From the NCBI RefSeq assembly GCF_012184385.1, contig NZ_VSRL01000008.1, positions 1 to 64,000 of the forward strand: a stretch of DNA of 64,000 nt, given 5' to 3'. Under the pieces are notes generated by a model. The model was not told the DNA's origin. It saw only the letters and a list, made by a program, of their open reading frames with translations, and ran no database searches. Source of the DNA: Lentzea indica. GTDB taxonomy: Bacteria > Actinomycetota > Actinomycetes > Mycobacteriales > Pseudonocardiaceae. Shown piece after piece: positions 29,073 through 38,435 of this stretch. Made by a program: the position numbers and the translations under genes. The first letter of the stretch is position 1, and each line of letters starts with the position of its first letter.

Positions 29073-29073
<1 letters not shown>
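28078..29073 (+). CDS. MacA-like lipoprotein adaptor of an ABC exporter
   Basis: 331 aa. Lipobox VAAC at about residue 20, then a barrel-sandwich/adaptor-like region (LTTKLSISGKVEMNPTFGLVAPVAGQV), a long Pro/Gln linker (QPPQQPKTPEQPQQPS), and a beta-barrel C-terminal region (ALAVPVEAVAGQQGKGKVDV; EVKSGLTGDEELAV). This matches periplasmic-adaptor-like proteins of Gram-positive MacB-type systems. GTG start with GGGGGA. TGATG overlap with the ATPase gene shows a coupled three-gene operon. Confidence 0.82.
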
Positions 29074-29770
<697 letters not shown>

Positions 29771-29771
<1 letters not shown>

Positions 29772-31099
29772 TGCTTTCCGGCAAGTTCCGGTCCGCCCTG
29801 GTGATCGGCGGACAGGGCATCCGCGCCCGAAAACTGCGCACGTTCCTGTCGATGGTGTCGCTGTTCCTCGGCGTGCTCGCGGTCGTGGCGGTGCAGGCGG
29901 GCTCAGAGATCGCCGAACGCGCGATGCTCACCGACGTCGAGCTCCAGGCCGGCAAGGACGGCACGATCATGGGTTACATCCCCGGTGACAAGGGCGCGCC
30001 GGGGATCGTGGAGTCCACGCTGAAGGGCCGCCCTGACGCGGTCGCGATGATCAGCTCGAAGGCGATCATCGGCGAGCCGGGCGTGCGGCCGATCAACGAG
30101 GGCGGCATGCCGTTCGAGTACGCGAACCGGGGCGGCGACTACGGCGGCCCGATGGTGTATTGCGACGCCGGCGGTGTGTGCCATGAGCAGAAGCCACAGG
30201 AGAAGAAGCCGGACGGCCAGGCGATCGAGGTCAGCATGGTCGCGCTGACCGGCGACATCCGTCCGTTCAAGCCGTTCCGGCCGGTCTCCGGCAGCTGGCT
30301 CGACTTCATCTCGGGCCCGTCGCTCGCCCCGCGAATCGTGCTGAACGAGGAGGCCGCGAAGGGCCTCAGGCAGTACCGCATCCCCGGCGAGATGATGATC
30401 GACGGCGCCACCCACCACGTGACGCCGCAGATCGTCGGCGTCGTGCAAGACGGCTACATGCAGCCCCGGATCTACCTGCGTCTCGACGAGCTGCGCACGT
30501 GGATGCCGGCCGCGGCGGCGACCAACGACCTCGACAAGTTCCGCGGCGGAGGCACCGGCCTCGAGGTCTACCTGCAGCCGGGCTCCGACGACCTTCAGCA
30601 GCTGCTGAAGGCCAAGCTCATCGGCGCCGGCGTCGACCAGCAGCAGCTGCAGTTCCAGGTGGTGAACTCCAAGGAGCGCATGCAGTCCGAGCTGAAGATC
30701 ATGCGCCTGATCTTCCTCGGCATGGCGTTCCTGGTGCTGCTGATCGGCGTCGCGGGCATCCTGAACGTCGGCCTCGCCACGGTCGGCGAGCGCGTAGAGG
30801 AGTTCGCGCTGCGCCGTGCGGTGGGCATGTCCCGGATGCTGCTCGCGGGCATCGTGCTCGCTGAGACGTTGCTGACGGGCCTGCTGACCGCCGCGCTGGC
30901 GATCGGCGCGGGCGCGGCGGGCCTGCAGATCGCGCTGGCGATGTTCGGCAGCCGCTTCCCGTCGTTGCAGGGCACCGCTTTCCCGTGGGAGGCGGGCGTT
31001 GCCGGCGTGATCGCGGGTCTCGTCGCCGGTGTGCTGGGTGGTCTCATCCCGGCCATCAGGGCGGCGCGGATCCCGATCGCCACAGTCATGCGGGCCTAG
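29771..31099 (+). CDS. FtsX-like ABC transporter permease (MacB-like)
   Basis: 442 aa. One membrane helix after the N-terminus (FLSMVSLFLGVLAVVAVQAG), a large extracytoplasmic MacB-core-like domain of about 230 aa, then three helices (LIFLGMAFLVLLIGVAGILNV, LLAGIVLAETLLTGLLTAALA, VAGVIAGLVAGVLGGLIPAI). The topology equals MacB permeases. Last gene of the adaptor-ATPase-permease operon; the substrate is unknown (peptide, lipid or toxic compound in related systems). Confidence 0.9.
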
Positions 31100-31119
31100 G
31101 AGGCAGGCCCGTTGCCGGC

Positions 31120-31155
31120 GAAGCCCCGGACCGCGATCGTGCGGGCCGGGGCTTC
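31120..31155 (+). terminator. intrinsic terminator after the ABC exporter operon
   Basis: Arms GAAGCCCCGG and CCGGGGCTTC enclose a 16-nt region that can itself pair (CCGC/GCGG), followed by GTATTTTCT. It begins 20 nt after the permease stop and ends 20 nt before the stop of the convergent aldo/keto reductase. Confidence 0.8.
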
Positions 31156-31175
31156 GTATTTTCTCGGGGTATTTC

Positions 31176-31994
31176 TCACGCTCCGTTGAACTCGTCCGGG
31201 TTCGGGCCGATGCGGTCGCCACGGTCCAGAGTGGACAGTGCGGCCATCTCCTCGCCGGACAGCTCGAAGTCGAACACCGCGATGTTCTCCCGGATCCGCG
31301 ACGGCGTCACGGACTTCGGGATCACGACGTTGCCGAGCTGCACGTGCCAGCGCAGCACGACCTGCGCCGCGGAACGGTTGTGGCGCGCCGCGATCTCCGT
31401 GACCACCGGGTCGGAGAGCAGCTCGCCGCCCTGACCCAGCGGCGACCACGCCTCGGTCTGGACGCCGTGCTCGGCGTGGAAGGCGCGCAGGTCGGCCTGC
31501 TGCAGGTACGGGTGCAGCTCGACCTGGTTGACCGCCGGCACCACACCGGTCTCGTCGATCAGCCGCCGCAGGTGCGCGGGCTGGAAGTTCGAGACGCCGA
31601 TGGCACGGATCCGGCCGTCCTTCTGCAACTCCACGAACGCCTTCCAGGTGTCGACGTAGAGGTCGCGGGCGGGCATCGGCCAGTGGATCAGGTACAGGTC
31701 GAGCACGTCGAGCTTGAGCTTCTTCGCAGACTCGTCGAACGCGCGCAGCGTCGCGTCGTAGCCGTGGTCGGTGTTCCACAGCTTCGTCGTGACGAAGAGC
31801 TCGTCACGGTCGACGTTCGCGATGGCCTCACCAACGCCGCTCTCGTTACCGTAGGCAGCGGCGGTGTCGATGCTGCGATAACCGGCCTTCAACGCCTCCG
31901 CGACGACGGATGCGGCCTCTTCGTCCGGCACCTGCCAGACGCCGAAACCGAGCTGGGGCATGGTGACGCCGTTGTTGAGCTTCACGGTGTTCAC
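31176..31994 (-). CDS. aldo/keto reductase (AKR5-like, 2,5-diketogluconate reductase type)
   Basis: 272 aa. LNNGVTMPQLGFGVWQVP is the typical N-terminus; the catalytic tetrad is visible in DTAAAYGNE (Asp, Tyr), VTTKLW (Lys) and LIHWP (His), and the C-terminal VVIPKSVTPSRIREN binds NADP. GTG start 31994 with GGAAG upstream. It lies 20 nt downstream of the SDR gene, so both are probably one operon facing the MarR gene. Confidence 0.9.
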   Translation of the reverse strand: MNTVKLNNGVTMPQLGFGVWQVPDEEAASVVAEALKAGYRSIDTAAAYGNESGVGEAIANVDRDELFVTTKLWNTDHGYDATLRAFDESAKKLKLDVLDLYLIHWPMPARDLYVDTWKAFVELQKDGRIRAIGVSNFQPAHLRRLIDETGVVPAVNQVELHPYLQQADLRAFHAEHGVQTEAWSPLGQGGELLSDPVVTEIAARHNRSAAQVVLRWHVQLGNVVIPKSVTPSRIRENIAVFDFELSGEEMAALSTLDRGDRIGPNPDEFNGA

Positions 31995-32014
31995 AGACAA
32001 TCTTCCTTTTCTTG

Positions 32015-32773
<759 letters not shown>

Positions 32774-32789
32774 GTCTCTCCCCGGTAGA

Positions 32790-32810
32790 CTTGTTGAAGA
32801 CGATTACAAG
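32790..32810. promoter_or_regulatory. candidate MarR operator
   Basis: Imperfect dyad CTTGT-(11 nt)-ACAAG in the 83-bp intergenic region between the SDR and MarR genes. Length and AT-rich half sites suit a MarR dimer; a second dyad AGCGT/ACGCT follows at about 32810-32834. Confidence 0.4.
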
Positions 32811-32856
32811 CGTACGCAATAGTTGCACACGCTGTCTATTCGAGAGGGATTGACCC

Positions 32857-33294
32857 ATGTCACTGGACGACGACGCCGTCCAGGCGCGCGCGCAGGGCTG
32901 GCGCACGCTCGCGGCGTTGCACGCGCGCATCGAGGACCGCCTCGAGAGAGCACTGCAGAAGGCGCACGAACTCTCCGTCAGCGAGTACACCGTTCTGGAC
33001 GTCCTCAACCGCCAGGACGGCTTCCACCTGCGGATGAACCAGCTCTCCAACGCCGTGGTGCTGAGCCAGTCGGCCACGACACGCCTGGTCACGCGACTCG
33101 AAGACCGCGGCCTGCTCGCGCGCTACCTCTGCCCCACCGACCGCCGCGGCATCTACACCGAGGTCACCGAGAAGGGCCACGAACTGCTTGCCCTCGCCCG
33201 CCCCACGCACGACCAGGCCTTGTCCGAGTCGCTGGAAGAGGCCGAGGGCATCCCGGAGCTCAAGCCACTCGTTGAGGCGCTCGCCAAGCTGTAG
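32857..33294 (+). CDS. MarR family transcriptional regulator
   Basis: 145 aa. Winged helix-turn-helix in the middle: SVSEYTVLDVLNR, MNQLSNAVVLSQSATTRLVTRLEDRGLL and the wing YLCPTDRRGIYTEVTEKG. Dimerisation helices at both ends. ATG 32857 with AGAGGGA upstream. Divergent from the SDR gene, which it presumably represses in response to an aromatic or reactive ligand. Confidence 0.92.
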   Translation: MSLDDDAVQARAQGWRTLAALHARIEDRLERALQKAHELSVSEYTVLDVLNRQDGFHLRMNQLSNAVVLSQSATTRLVTRLEDRGLLARYLCPTDRRGIYTEVTEKGHELLALARPTHDQALSESLEEAEGIPELKPLVEALAKL

Positions 33295-33316
33295 CGCGGT
33301 CGGCAGGATCGCACGC

Positions 33317-34408
33317 ATGGATCTCCATGCGCTGATCCGCACCGAAGCCCCTGCCGCCGAACGGGACCGCGGCCTCACCTCGCCGGTGCTGACCGCGCTG
33401 GCCGACCACGGCCTGCACCGAATGCTCGTCCCGCGGCGCCACGGCGGCCTGGAGCTCGGCTTGCCCGAGTGGAGCTCCCAGGTGCAGGAGCTTTCGCGCG
33501 CGGACGCCTCGACGGGCTGGACCGTGATGACGACCACCATCTCGTCATCGCTCGCCTGGTACCTGCCCGCAGACTCCGCCGACGAGATCTTCGGCGACCG
33601 GCGTTCGGTGGTCGCGGGCACGGCCGCCGCGATCGGCACGGGTGTGTCCGCGGACGGCGGCTACCGCGTGTCCGGCCACTGGGGCTGGGGCAGCGCCGTG
33701 CCGTACAGCCAGTGGGTCATCGGCGGGTGCGTGACACCGGACGGCCCGCGTCTCGCCGTGTACCCGCGCTCCGACGTCACCGTCCACGACACCTGGCACG
33801 TCGCCGGTCTGCGCGCCACCGCCTCGCACGAGTTCTCGGTCTCCGACGCCTTCGTCCCCGCCGGCCGCACTGCCCTGCCGGGAGTGACCCCTCCCGGCAC
33901 CAACGGCCCGCTCGTTCGTTTCCCGTTCTTCTGCTTGCTGGCCGCCGGTGTCGCCTCGGTCGGTCTGGGCACCGCGCGTCGTTCCGTGGACGAGATCGAG
34001 GACCTGGCCGTCGAGAAGACCCCGCAGCACACGACGAAGCGCCTCGCCGAGCAGACCGGTGCCCAGATCGAGATCGCCCTGATGGAGGCCAGGCTCTCGG
34101 CCGCCCGCGCGTTCCTGGACGACGAGCTGCGGGCGGTGTGGGAGCTGGCGGAGGCCGGTTCCCCCGTGCCGGACGCGGTCAAGGGCCGGTTGCGCCTCGC
34201 GTGCACGTTCGCCTCCGCCGAGGCCACGGAGGTGACGCAGAAGGCGTTCGCGCTGGGCGGTGGCACCTCGGTGTTCGAGGCCTCGGCCCTGCAACGCTGC
34301 CTGCGCGACGCCCACGCCGCGAACCAGCACACGATCGTGTCGCGCCGTCTGCTGGAGACCTACTCCATGGTCCGTCTCGGCCTCGGCCCGGACACGGCGA
34401 GGTTCTAG
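33317..34408 (+). CDS. acyl-CoA dehydrogenase-fold flavoprotein (HsaA/monooxygenase-like)
   Basis: 363 aa. N-terminal helical domain (LADHGLHRMLVPRRHGGLEL; RADASTGWTVMTT), central beta domain (GYRVSGHWGWGSAVPYSQWVIGG) and C-terminal four-helix domain ending in the ALGGGTSVFEASALQRCLRDAHAANQH motif. The SGxWxxxSG-like block and missing catalytic Glu region are more like flavin-dependent hydroxylases (HsaA, DszC) than true acyl-CoA dehydrogenases. 22 nt after the MarR gene. The TAG stop is part of the left end of the palindromic element. Confidence 0.8.
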   Translation: MDLHALIRTEAPAAERDRGLTSPVLTALADHGLHRMLVPRRHGGLELGLPEWSSQVQELSRADASTGWTVMTTTISSSLAWYLPADSADEIFGDRRSVVAGTAAAIGTGVSADGGYRVSGHWGWGSAVPYSQWVIGGCVTPDGPRLAVYPRSDVTVHDTWHVAGLRATASHEFSVSDAFVPAGRTALPGVTPPGTNGPLVRFPFFCLLAAGVASVGLGTARRSVDEIEDLAVEKTPQHTTKRLAEQTGAQIEIALMEARLSAARAFLDDELRAVWELAEAGSPVPDAVKGRLRLACTFASAEATEVTQKAFALGGGTSVFEASALQRCLRDAHAANQHTIVSRRLLETYSMVRLGLGPDTARF

Positions 34409-34571
34409 TGGCGTGGCTCGAAACGTTGCCGAGCGAATTCGCGGTCAGACGGGCGCATCGTGGTGCCGCCCCCGCGTCCTCATACTGGACCGTATGGGGG
34501 CGCGGGGGCGGTGCCGCGAGGCGTCCTGCTGAGCGTGAATTCACCGCCGACGTGTCGAGCCACGCCACTAG
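34405..34571. repeat. 167-bp nested palindromic MITE-like element
   Basis: Perfect 17-bp terminal inverted repeats, CTAGTGGCGTGGCTCGA at 34405-34421 and its complement at 34555-34571. The next 25-30 bp on each side also pair imperfectly (both contain GAATTC), and the centre has perfect arms CCGCCCCCGCG/CGCGGGGGCGG and CATAC/GTATG. The whole unit folds into one long hairpin. CTAG at both ends could be a target duplication. There is no coding capacity. The left end supplies the stop codon of the flavoprotein gene and the right end abuts the thyA ribosome binding site. Confidence 0.65.
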
Positions 34572-34585
34572 GTAGGCTCACCCGT

Positions 34586-35383
34586 ATGGCCGACACGCAG
34601 TACGAAGACCTGCTTCGGCACGTCCTGAAAGAGGGCGTGCGCAAGGAAGACCGCACCGGCACCGGTACGCGGTCGATCTTCGGCCACCAACTGCGCTACC
34701 CGCTCGCCGCGGGCTTCCCGCTGATCACGACCAAGAAGGTCCACTTCAAGTCGATCGCCTACGAGCTGCTGTGGTTCCTCCGCGGCGACAGCAACGTGAA
34801 GTGGCTCCAGGAGCACGGCGTGACAATCTGGGACGAGTGGGCCTCTCCCGAAGGCGAGCTCGGTCCGATCTACGGCGTGCAGTGGCGCTCGTGGCCGACC
34901 CCGGACGGCGGTCACGTCGACCAGATCGCCGACGTGCTCACGACGTTGAGGACGAACCCGGACTCGCGCCGCATCATCGTCTCCGCCTGGAACGTCGGCG
35001 AGATCGCGCAGATGGCCCTGCCGCCGTGCCACGCGTTCTTCCAGTTCCACGTCGCCGACGGCAAGCTCTCCTGCCAGCTCTACCAGCGCAGCGCGGACCT
35101 GTTCCTGGGCGTGCCGTTCAACATCGCCTCCTACGCCCTGCTGACGCACATGATCGCCGCCCAGACCGGCCTCGGCGTCGGCGACTTCATCTGGACGGGC
35201 GGCGACTGCCACATCTACGACAACCACGTCGAGCAGGTCGAGCTGCAGCTGGGCCGCGAGGCCCGGCCGTTCCCGACGCTGCGGCTGGCTCCCGCCGACA
35301 GCCTGTTCGACTACACCTACGAGCACTTCACGATCGAGGGCTACGACCCGCACCCCGGCATCAAGGCCCCGGTGGCGGTGTGA
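34586..35383 (+). CDS. thyA: thymidylate synthase
   Basis: 265-aa folate-dependent thymidylate synthase making dTMP from dUMP. Visible: [18 protein letters not shown], the active-site [11 protein letters not shown] with the nucleophilic Cys, [23 protein letters not shown] and [13 protein letters not shown] 34586 with GGTAGG at 34571-34576. Its promoter must lie in or upstream of the palindromic element. Coupled to folA, which regenerates tetrahydrofolate. Confidence 0.97.
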   Translation: MADTQYEDLLRHVLKEGVRKEDRTGTGTRSIFGHQLRYPLAAGFPLITTKKVHFKSIAYELLWFLRGDSNVKWLQEHGVTIWDEWASPEGELGPIYGVQWRSWPTPDGGHVDQIADVLTTLRTNPDSRRIIVSAWNVGEIAQMALPPCHAFFQFHVADGKLSCQLYQRSADLFLGVPFNIASYALLTHMIAAQTGLGVGDFIWTGGDCHIYDNHVEQVELQLGREARPFPTLRLAPADSLFDYTYEHFTIEGYDPHPGIKAPVAV

Positions 35384-35835
35384 TCGGCCTGATCTGGGCC
35401 CAGGCCTCGAACGGCGTGATCGGCCGCGACAACGCCATCCCGTGGCGCATCCCCGAGGACATGAAGCACTTCCGGGAGGTCACCGCGGGCTCGGCCGTCC
35501 TGATGGGCCGCCGCACCTGGGAGTCGCTGCCCCCGCGCTTCCGTCCCCTGCCGGGCCGCCGCAACCTGGTGCTGTCACGCACGCCCCAGGAAGGCGCCGA
35601 GACGTTCGACAGCCTGGAGAAGGCGCTCGCGGACGTCACCGGTGACCTGTGGGTGATGGGCGGGTCGGCGGTGTACGCGGCGACGCTGCCGATCGCGGAC
35701 CGCGTCGAGGTGACCGAGATCCGTGAGGCGTTCGAGGGCGACACGTACGCGCCCACGATCGACCGTGAGCCGGTCAGCGTCGGTGAGTGGCAGGAGTCCA
35801 GCTCAGGGCTGCACTACCGGTTCGTCCGCTACTAG
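35380..35835 (+). CDS. folA: dihydrofolate reductase
   Basis: 151 aa. [29 protein letters not shown] carries the substrate-site Trp and acidic residue, [21 protein letters not shown] is the NADPH-binding block, and [11 protein letters not shown] follows. GTG start 35380 overlaps the thyA stop (GTGA). The pair forms the dTMP/tetrahydrofolate cycle. The stop overlaps the convergent YciI-like gene by 4 nt. Confidence 0.96.
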   Translation: MIGLIWAQASNGVIGRDNAIPWRIPEDMKHFREVTAGSAVLMGRRTWESLPPRFRPLPGRRNLVLSRTPQEGAETFDSLEKALADVTGDLWVMGGSAVYAATLPIADRVEVTEIREAFEGDTYAPTIDREPVSVGEWQESSSGLHYRFVRY

Positions 35836-36353
35836 CGGCGGCCACCGAACTCCCACTCGTGGACCTCGACGGCGTCGTACCGGCCGGCGGTCAGCACCGA
35901 TTCCGGGTGAGCGGACCTGACCAGCGCCGCCGTGCCCAGCCAGGCAGCGCCGTCGTCGGACAGCAACGGCCCGTAGGCGATCAACTCCTCCGGACGTTCG
36001 GGAACGAGGTCCACGGCAGCACCCGACCCGAATCCGAGAACCAGATGGCCGCCGCCTTCACGGCCTCCCGGGAAGTCCCACATCGTTCGTCCGAGCACGT
36101 TGCGCCACCTGCGCACCAGCACGTCCCGATACGCGCCGGCCTGGTAGTTCGGCTCTTCGAACGCGAACGCGCGAGCGGCCGCAGGAGACGGCAGGTCGAC
36201 GACGTGCACGCTGCCGGTGAGCACGTCACCGGAGAAGGTGGGTCCGCGGGCGATCAGCTCGAACCGGTCCATGTAGGACCAGTGCTCCTCGGTCAGCCGC
36301 TCGCGCAACGGCAACGAACCGGGCCGGTCCCGGTGGTAGCAGAAGAACTCCAC
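35832..36353 (-). CDS. YciI-like (YCII domain) protein
   Basis: About 173 aa from GTG 36353. FFCYHRDRPGSLPLRERLTEEHWSYMDRF, RGPTF and GSVHVVDLPSPAAARAFAFEEPNYQAGAY fit the YCII-related ferredoxin-like fold, with the His-Asp pair of this family plausible in HWSYMDRF. The C-terminal 80 aa resemble a second, diverged domain. Function unknown. Same direction as the two genes upstream. Confidence 0.7.
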   Translation of the reverse strand: MEFFCYHRDRPGSLPLRERLTEEHWSYMDRFELIARGPTFSGDVLTGSVHVVDLPSPAAARAFAFEEPNYQAGAYRDVLVRRWRNVLGRTMWDFPGGREGGGHLVLGFGSGAAVDLVPERPEELIAYGPLLSDDGAAWLGTAALVRSAHPESVLTAGRYDAVEVHEWEFGGRR

Positions 36354-36366
36354 TAACGGCCCATCT

Positions 36367-36726
36367 CTAACGACGACGGGCACGTGCGTGCCAGGCCTCG
36401 ACGATCAACTCTTCCAGCTCCCCCACCTCGATGTGCTCCAGCCGCACCAGGATCGCGGGATACCCGGTGAAGTGCGGCGTGGTGAAGTAGACCGACTCGT
36501 CGGAGGCCAGCAACGCCTCCTTGGCCCCCAGGTCCGGCACCCGCGCGGCCAGGATGGGCCCGGAAGGCGCGGACGCCCCCAAGGCCGTCAGGTCGGTCTT
36601 GCGCAGCGGCCGTTCCCACACGAAGAGCTTCTCCTTGACCCTCCAGTCGACGACGCCTTCCCGCACCCGCTCCGTCACGTCGGGCATGGAGGTGGCGATC
36701 CTGCGCACGTCGTCCCAGGTGGCCAT
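36367..36726 (-). CDS. MmcQ/YjbR family DNA-binding-like protein
   Basis: 119 aa with the CyaY-like MmcQ/YjbR fold: MATWDDVRRIATSMPDVTE at the N-terminus, WRVKEKLFVWERPL, and VYFTTPHFTGYPAILVRLEHI. The role of this family is unproven. ATG 36724-36726 with AGGAG upstream; it lies 9 nt after the PAC2 gene in the same operon. Confidence 0.85.
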   Translation of the reverse strand: MATWDDVRRIATSMPDVTERVREGVVDWRVKEKLFVWERPLRKTDLTALGASAPSGPILAARVPDLGAKEALLASDESVYFTTPHFTGYPAILVRLEHIEVGELEELIVEAWHARARRR

Positions 36727-36735
36727 CGCAAGCTC

Positions 36736-37623
36736 CTACAGGTGGTCCGGCGGACGCTGCTGCTCGGCCAGGAACCGTTCGAACTCGGCACCCAGTTCGT
36801 CCGCGCTGGGGAGATCGGTGTTCCCGACAGTCTGGATGAAAGCGTCGTACTGCCGCTCGAGCGCTTCCACCACCTGGGCGACCTCCTCCGACTCCGCGAC
36901 CTGGCGGTGGATCTCGGCGTCGGCGGCCTGGGCCGCGTCGATCAGCGACCCGATCGGCAACGCGAGGCCGGTCGCGCGGGCGACGGCGTCCAGCAAGGTG
37001 ACGGCCGCGGTCGGGTACGAGGACTGCGCGAGGTAGTGCGGCACCTGCGCGGCGAAGCCCATCGCGTCGTGACCCGACTTGCCGAGGCGGAACTCGAGCA
37101 GCCCTGACACGTTGCCCGGCACCTGCACGCGGTTGAAGAACGGCTGGTAGTCGGACACCAGCTCGGCGCGCGTCGCGTGGCCGATGACGTTCAACGGACG
37201 GGTGTGCGGCACACCCATCGGGATGCCGTGGAAACCGACGGTCAGGCGCACGCCCCAGCGGTCGATCAGCGAGCGCACCGCCTGCACGAACGCCTCCCAG
37301 CTGCGATCCGGCTCGGGACCGGTGAGCAGGAGGAACGGGTGTCCCGCGCTGTCCCACAGCAGGTGCACGACCAGTTCCGGGGCGGCGTAGTCCTCCCAGT
37401 GGTCGGTCGCGTAGGTCATCAGCGGGCGGCGCGAGCGGTAGTCGATCAGGCCGTCGACGTCGAAGCGCGCGACGACGCGGCTCTCGAGGGTCTCCAGCAG
37501 GTGCTCCGAAAGCAGGCGACCCGCCGCGCCGGCGTCCATGAAGCCCTCGAAGTGGTGCAGCAGCACCGCACCTGTCAGGTCCGGCACCTCCGAGTCCACC
37601 TCGTACAGGTTCTCCGGGTCCAC
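36736..37623 (-). CDS. PAC2 family (proteasome assembly chaperone-like) protein
   Basis: 295 aa. LHHFEGFMDAGAAGRLLSEHLL and GFHGIPMGVPHTRPLNVIGHATR are the conserved blocks of the actinobacterial PAC2 family; the C-terminal 60 residues are helical and Glu/Gln-rich. Bacterial members have been suspected of working with the proteasome, but this is not shown by the sequence. GTG start at 37623. Confidence 0.88.
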   Translation of the reverse strand: MDPENLYEVDSEVPDLTGAVLLHHFEGFMDAGAAGRLLSEHLLETLESRVVARFDVDGLIDYRSRRPLMTYATDHWEDYAAPELVVHLLWDSAGHPFLLLTGPEPDRSWEAFVQAVRSLIDRWGVRLTVGFHGIPMGVPHTRPLNVIGHATRAELVSDYQPFFNRVQVPGNVSGLLEFRLGKSGHDAMGFAAQVPHYLAQSSYPTAAVTLLDAVARATGLALPIGSLIDAAQAADAEIHRQVAESEEVAQVVEALERQYDAFIQTVGNTDLPSADELGAEFERFLAEQQRPPDHL

Positions 37624-37752
37624 CGCAACGCCTCCTGAGCACTCGTCCCTGTCTCGTCCAAGCCAACCATGTGGACACGGAACTGATTCCGCACGGGTCG
37701 ATTAGCCCATACGGACCGTGTACGCGCATCACCTCACGGGTATTCCAACGCG

Positions 37753-38364
37753 GTGTACAGGCGCTGGGTGACGCGTGGAGCTGTGGTCGCGGCCGTCTTC
37801 ATCTTCCTCGGCGCGGCGGTGTACGTCTTCGGGCAGTTCAAGCCGTTCGGTGACGAATCGATCGATCGCAGCCAGCCCGCGATGCTCAAGTCGGTGCGGG
37901 ATCTGAGCCAGTACCACGCCGCGGCCGGCGAGTTCCAGGTCGTGCTGGACATCGAGAACGACGTGAAGTGGGTGCCCGCGGCGCTGGCAGGGGAACGCAC
38001 GCTGTTCGTCGCCGCCGGGTCGGTCAACGCCTACGTCGACCTCGGCACCTTGAAGGACGACGGTCTGATCCTGTCGCCGGACGGGAAGACGGTCGAGCTG
38101 CGGCTGCCGAAACCTCAGCTGGACAAGCCGAACCTCCACCACGACCGGTCGTACGTCTTCAGCCAGGAACGCGGCCTGATCAACGATCTGCAGGCGTTGG
38201 CGGGACCCCCTGACGTGCAACGGTTCTACGTCGCCGCCGAAGCCAAGCTCGCGGAGGCGGCGAAGCAGTCGGAGCTGCTCAAGCGCGCCGAGGACAACAC
38301 CCGTGTGATGCTGACGGGAATGCTGCAGTCGTTGGGATTCCAGGTGAAGGTGCGCACGGACTAA
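37753..38364 (+). CDS. DUF4230 membrane-anchored protein
   Basis: 203 aa. An N-terminal membrane anchor (GAVVAAVFIFLGAAVYVFG) is followed by an extracytoplasmic DUF4230 domain (LKSVRDLSQYHAAAGEFQVVLDIEND; SVNAYVDLGTLKDDGL; VELRLPKPQLDKPNL) and a C-terminal helix (AEAKLAEAAKQSELLKRAEDNTRVML). Function unknown. GTG start. Lies just upstream of a Ser/Thr kinase gene in the same direction. Confidence 0.82.
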   Translation: MYRRWVTRGAVVAAVFIFLGAAVYVFGQFKPFGDESIDRSQPAMLKSVRDLSQYHAAAGEFQVVLDIENDVKWVPAALAGERTLFVAAGSVNAYVDLGTLKDDGLILSPDGKTVELRLPKPQLDKPNLHHDRSYVFSQERGLINDLQALAGPPDVQRFYVAAEAKLAEAAKQSELLKRAEDNTRVMLTGMLQSLGFQVKVRTD

Positions 38365-38435
38365 TTTCGAACCACCACCGGCGTCCGCGACGAAGGTTCA
38401 GCGGTGACCCGACCGCACCGGGATAGGATCCGTTG

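Noticed and set aside
34405-34571. tRNA or structured small RNA gene
   Set aside because: The region folds as one long palindrome, not a cloverleaf, and has no tRNA-like T-loop.
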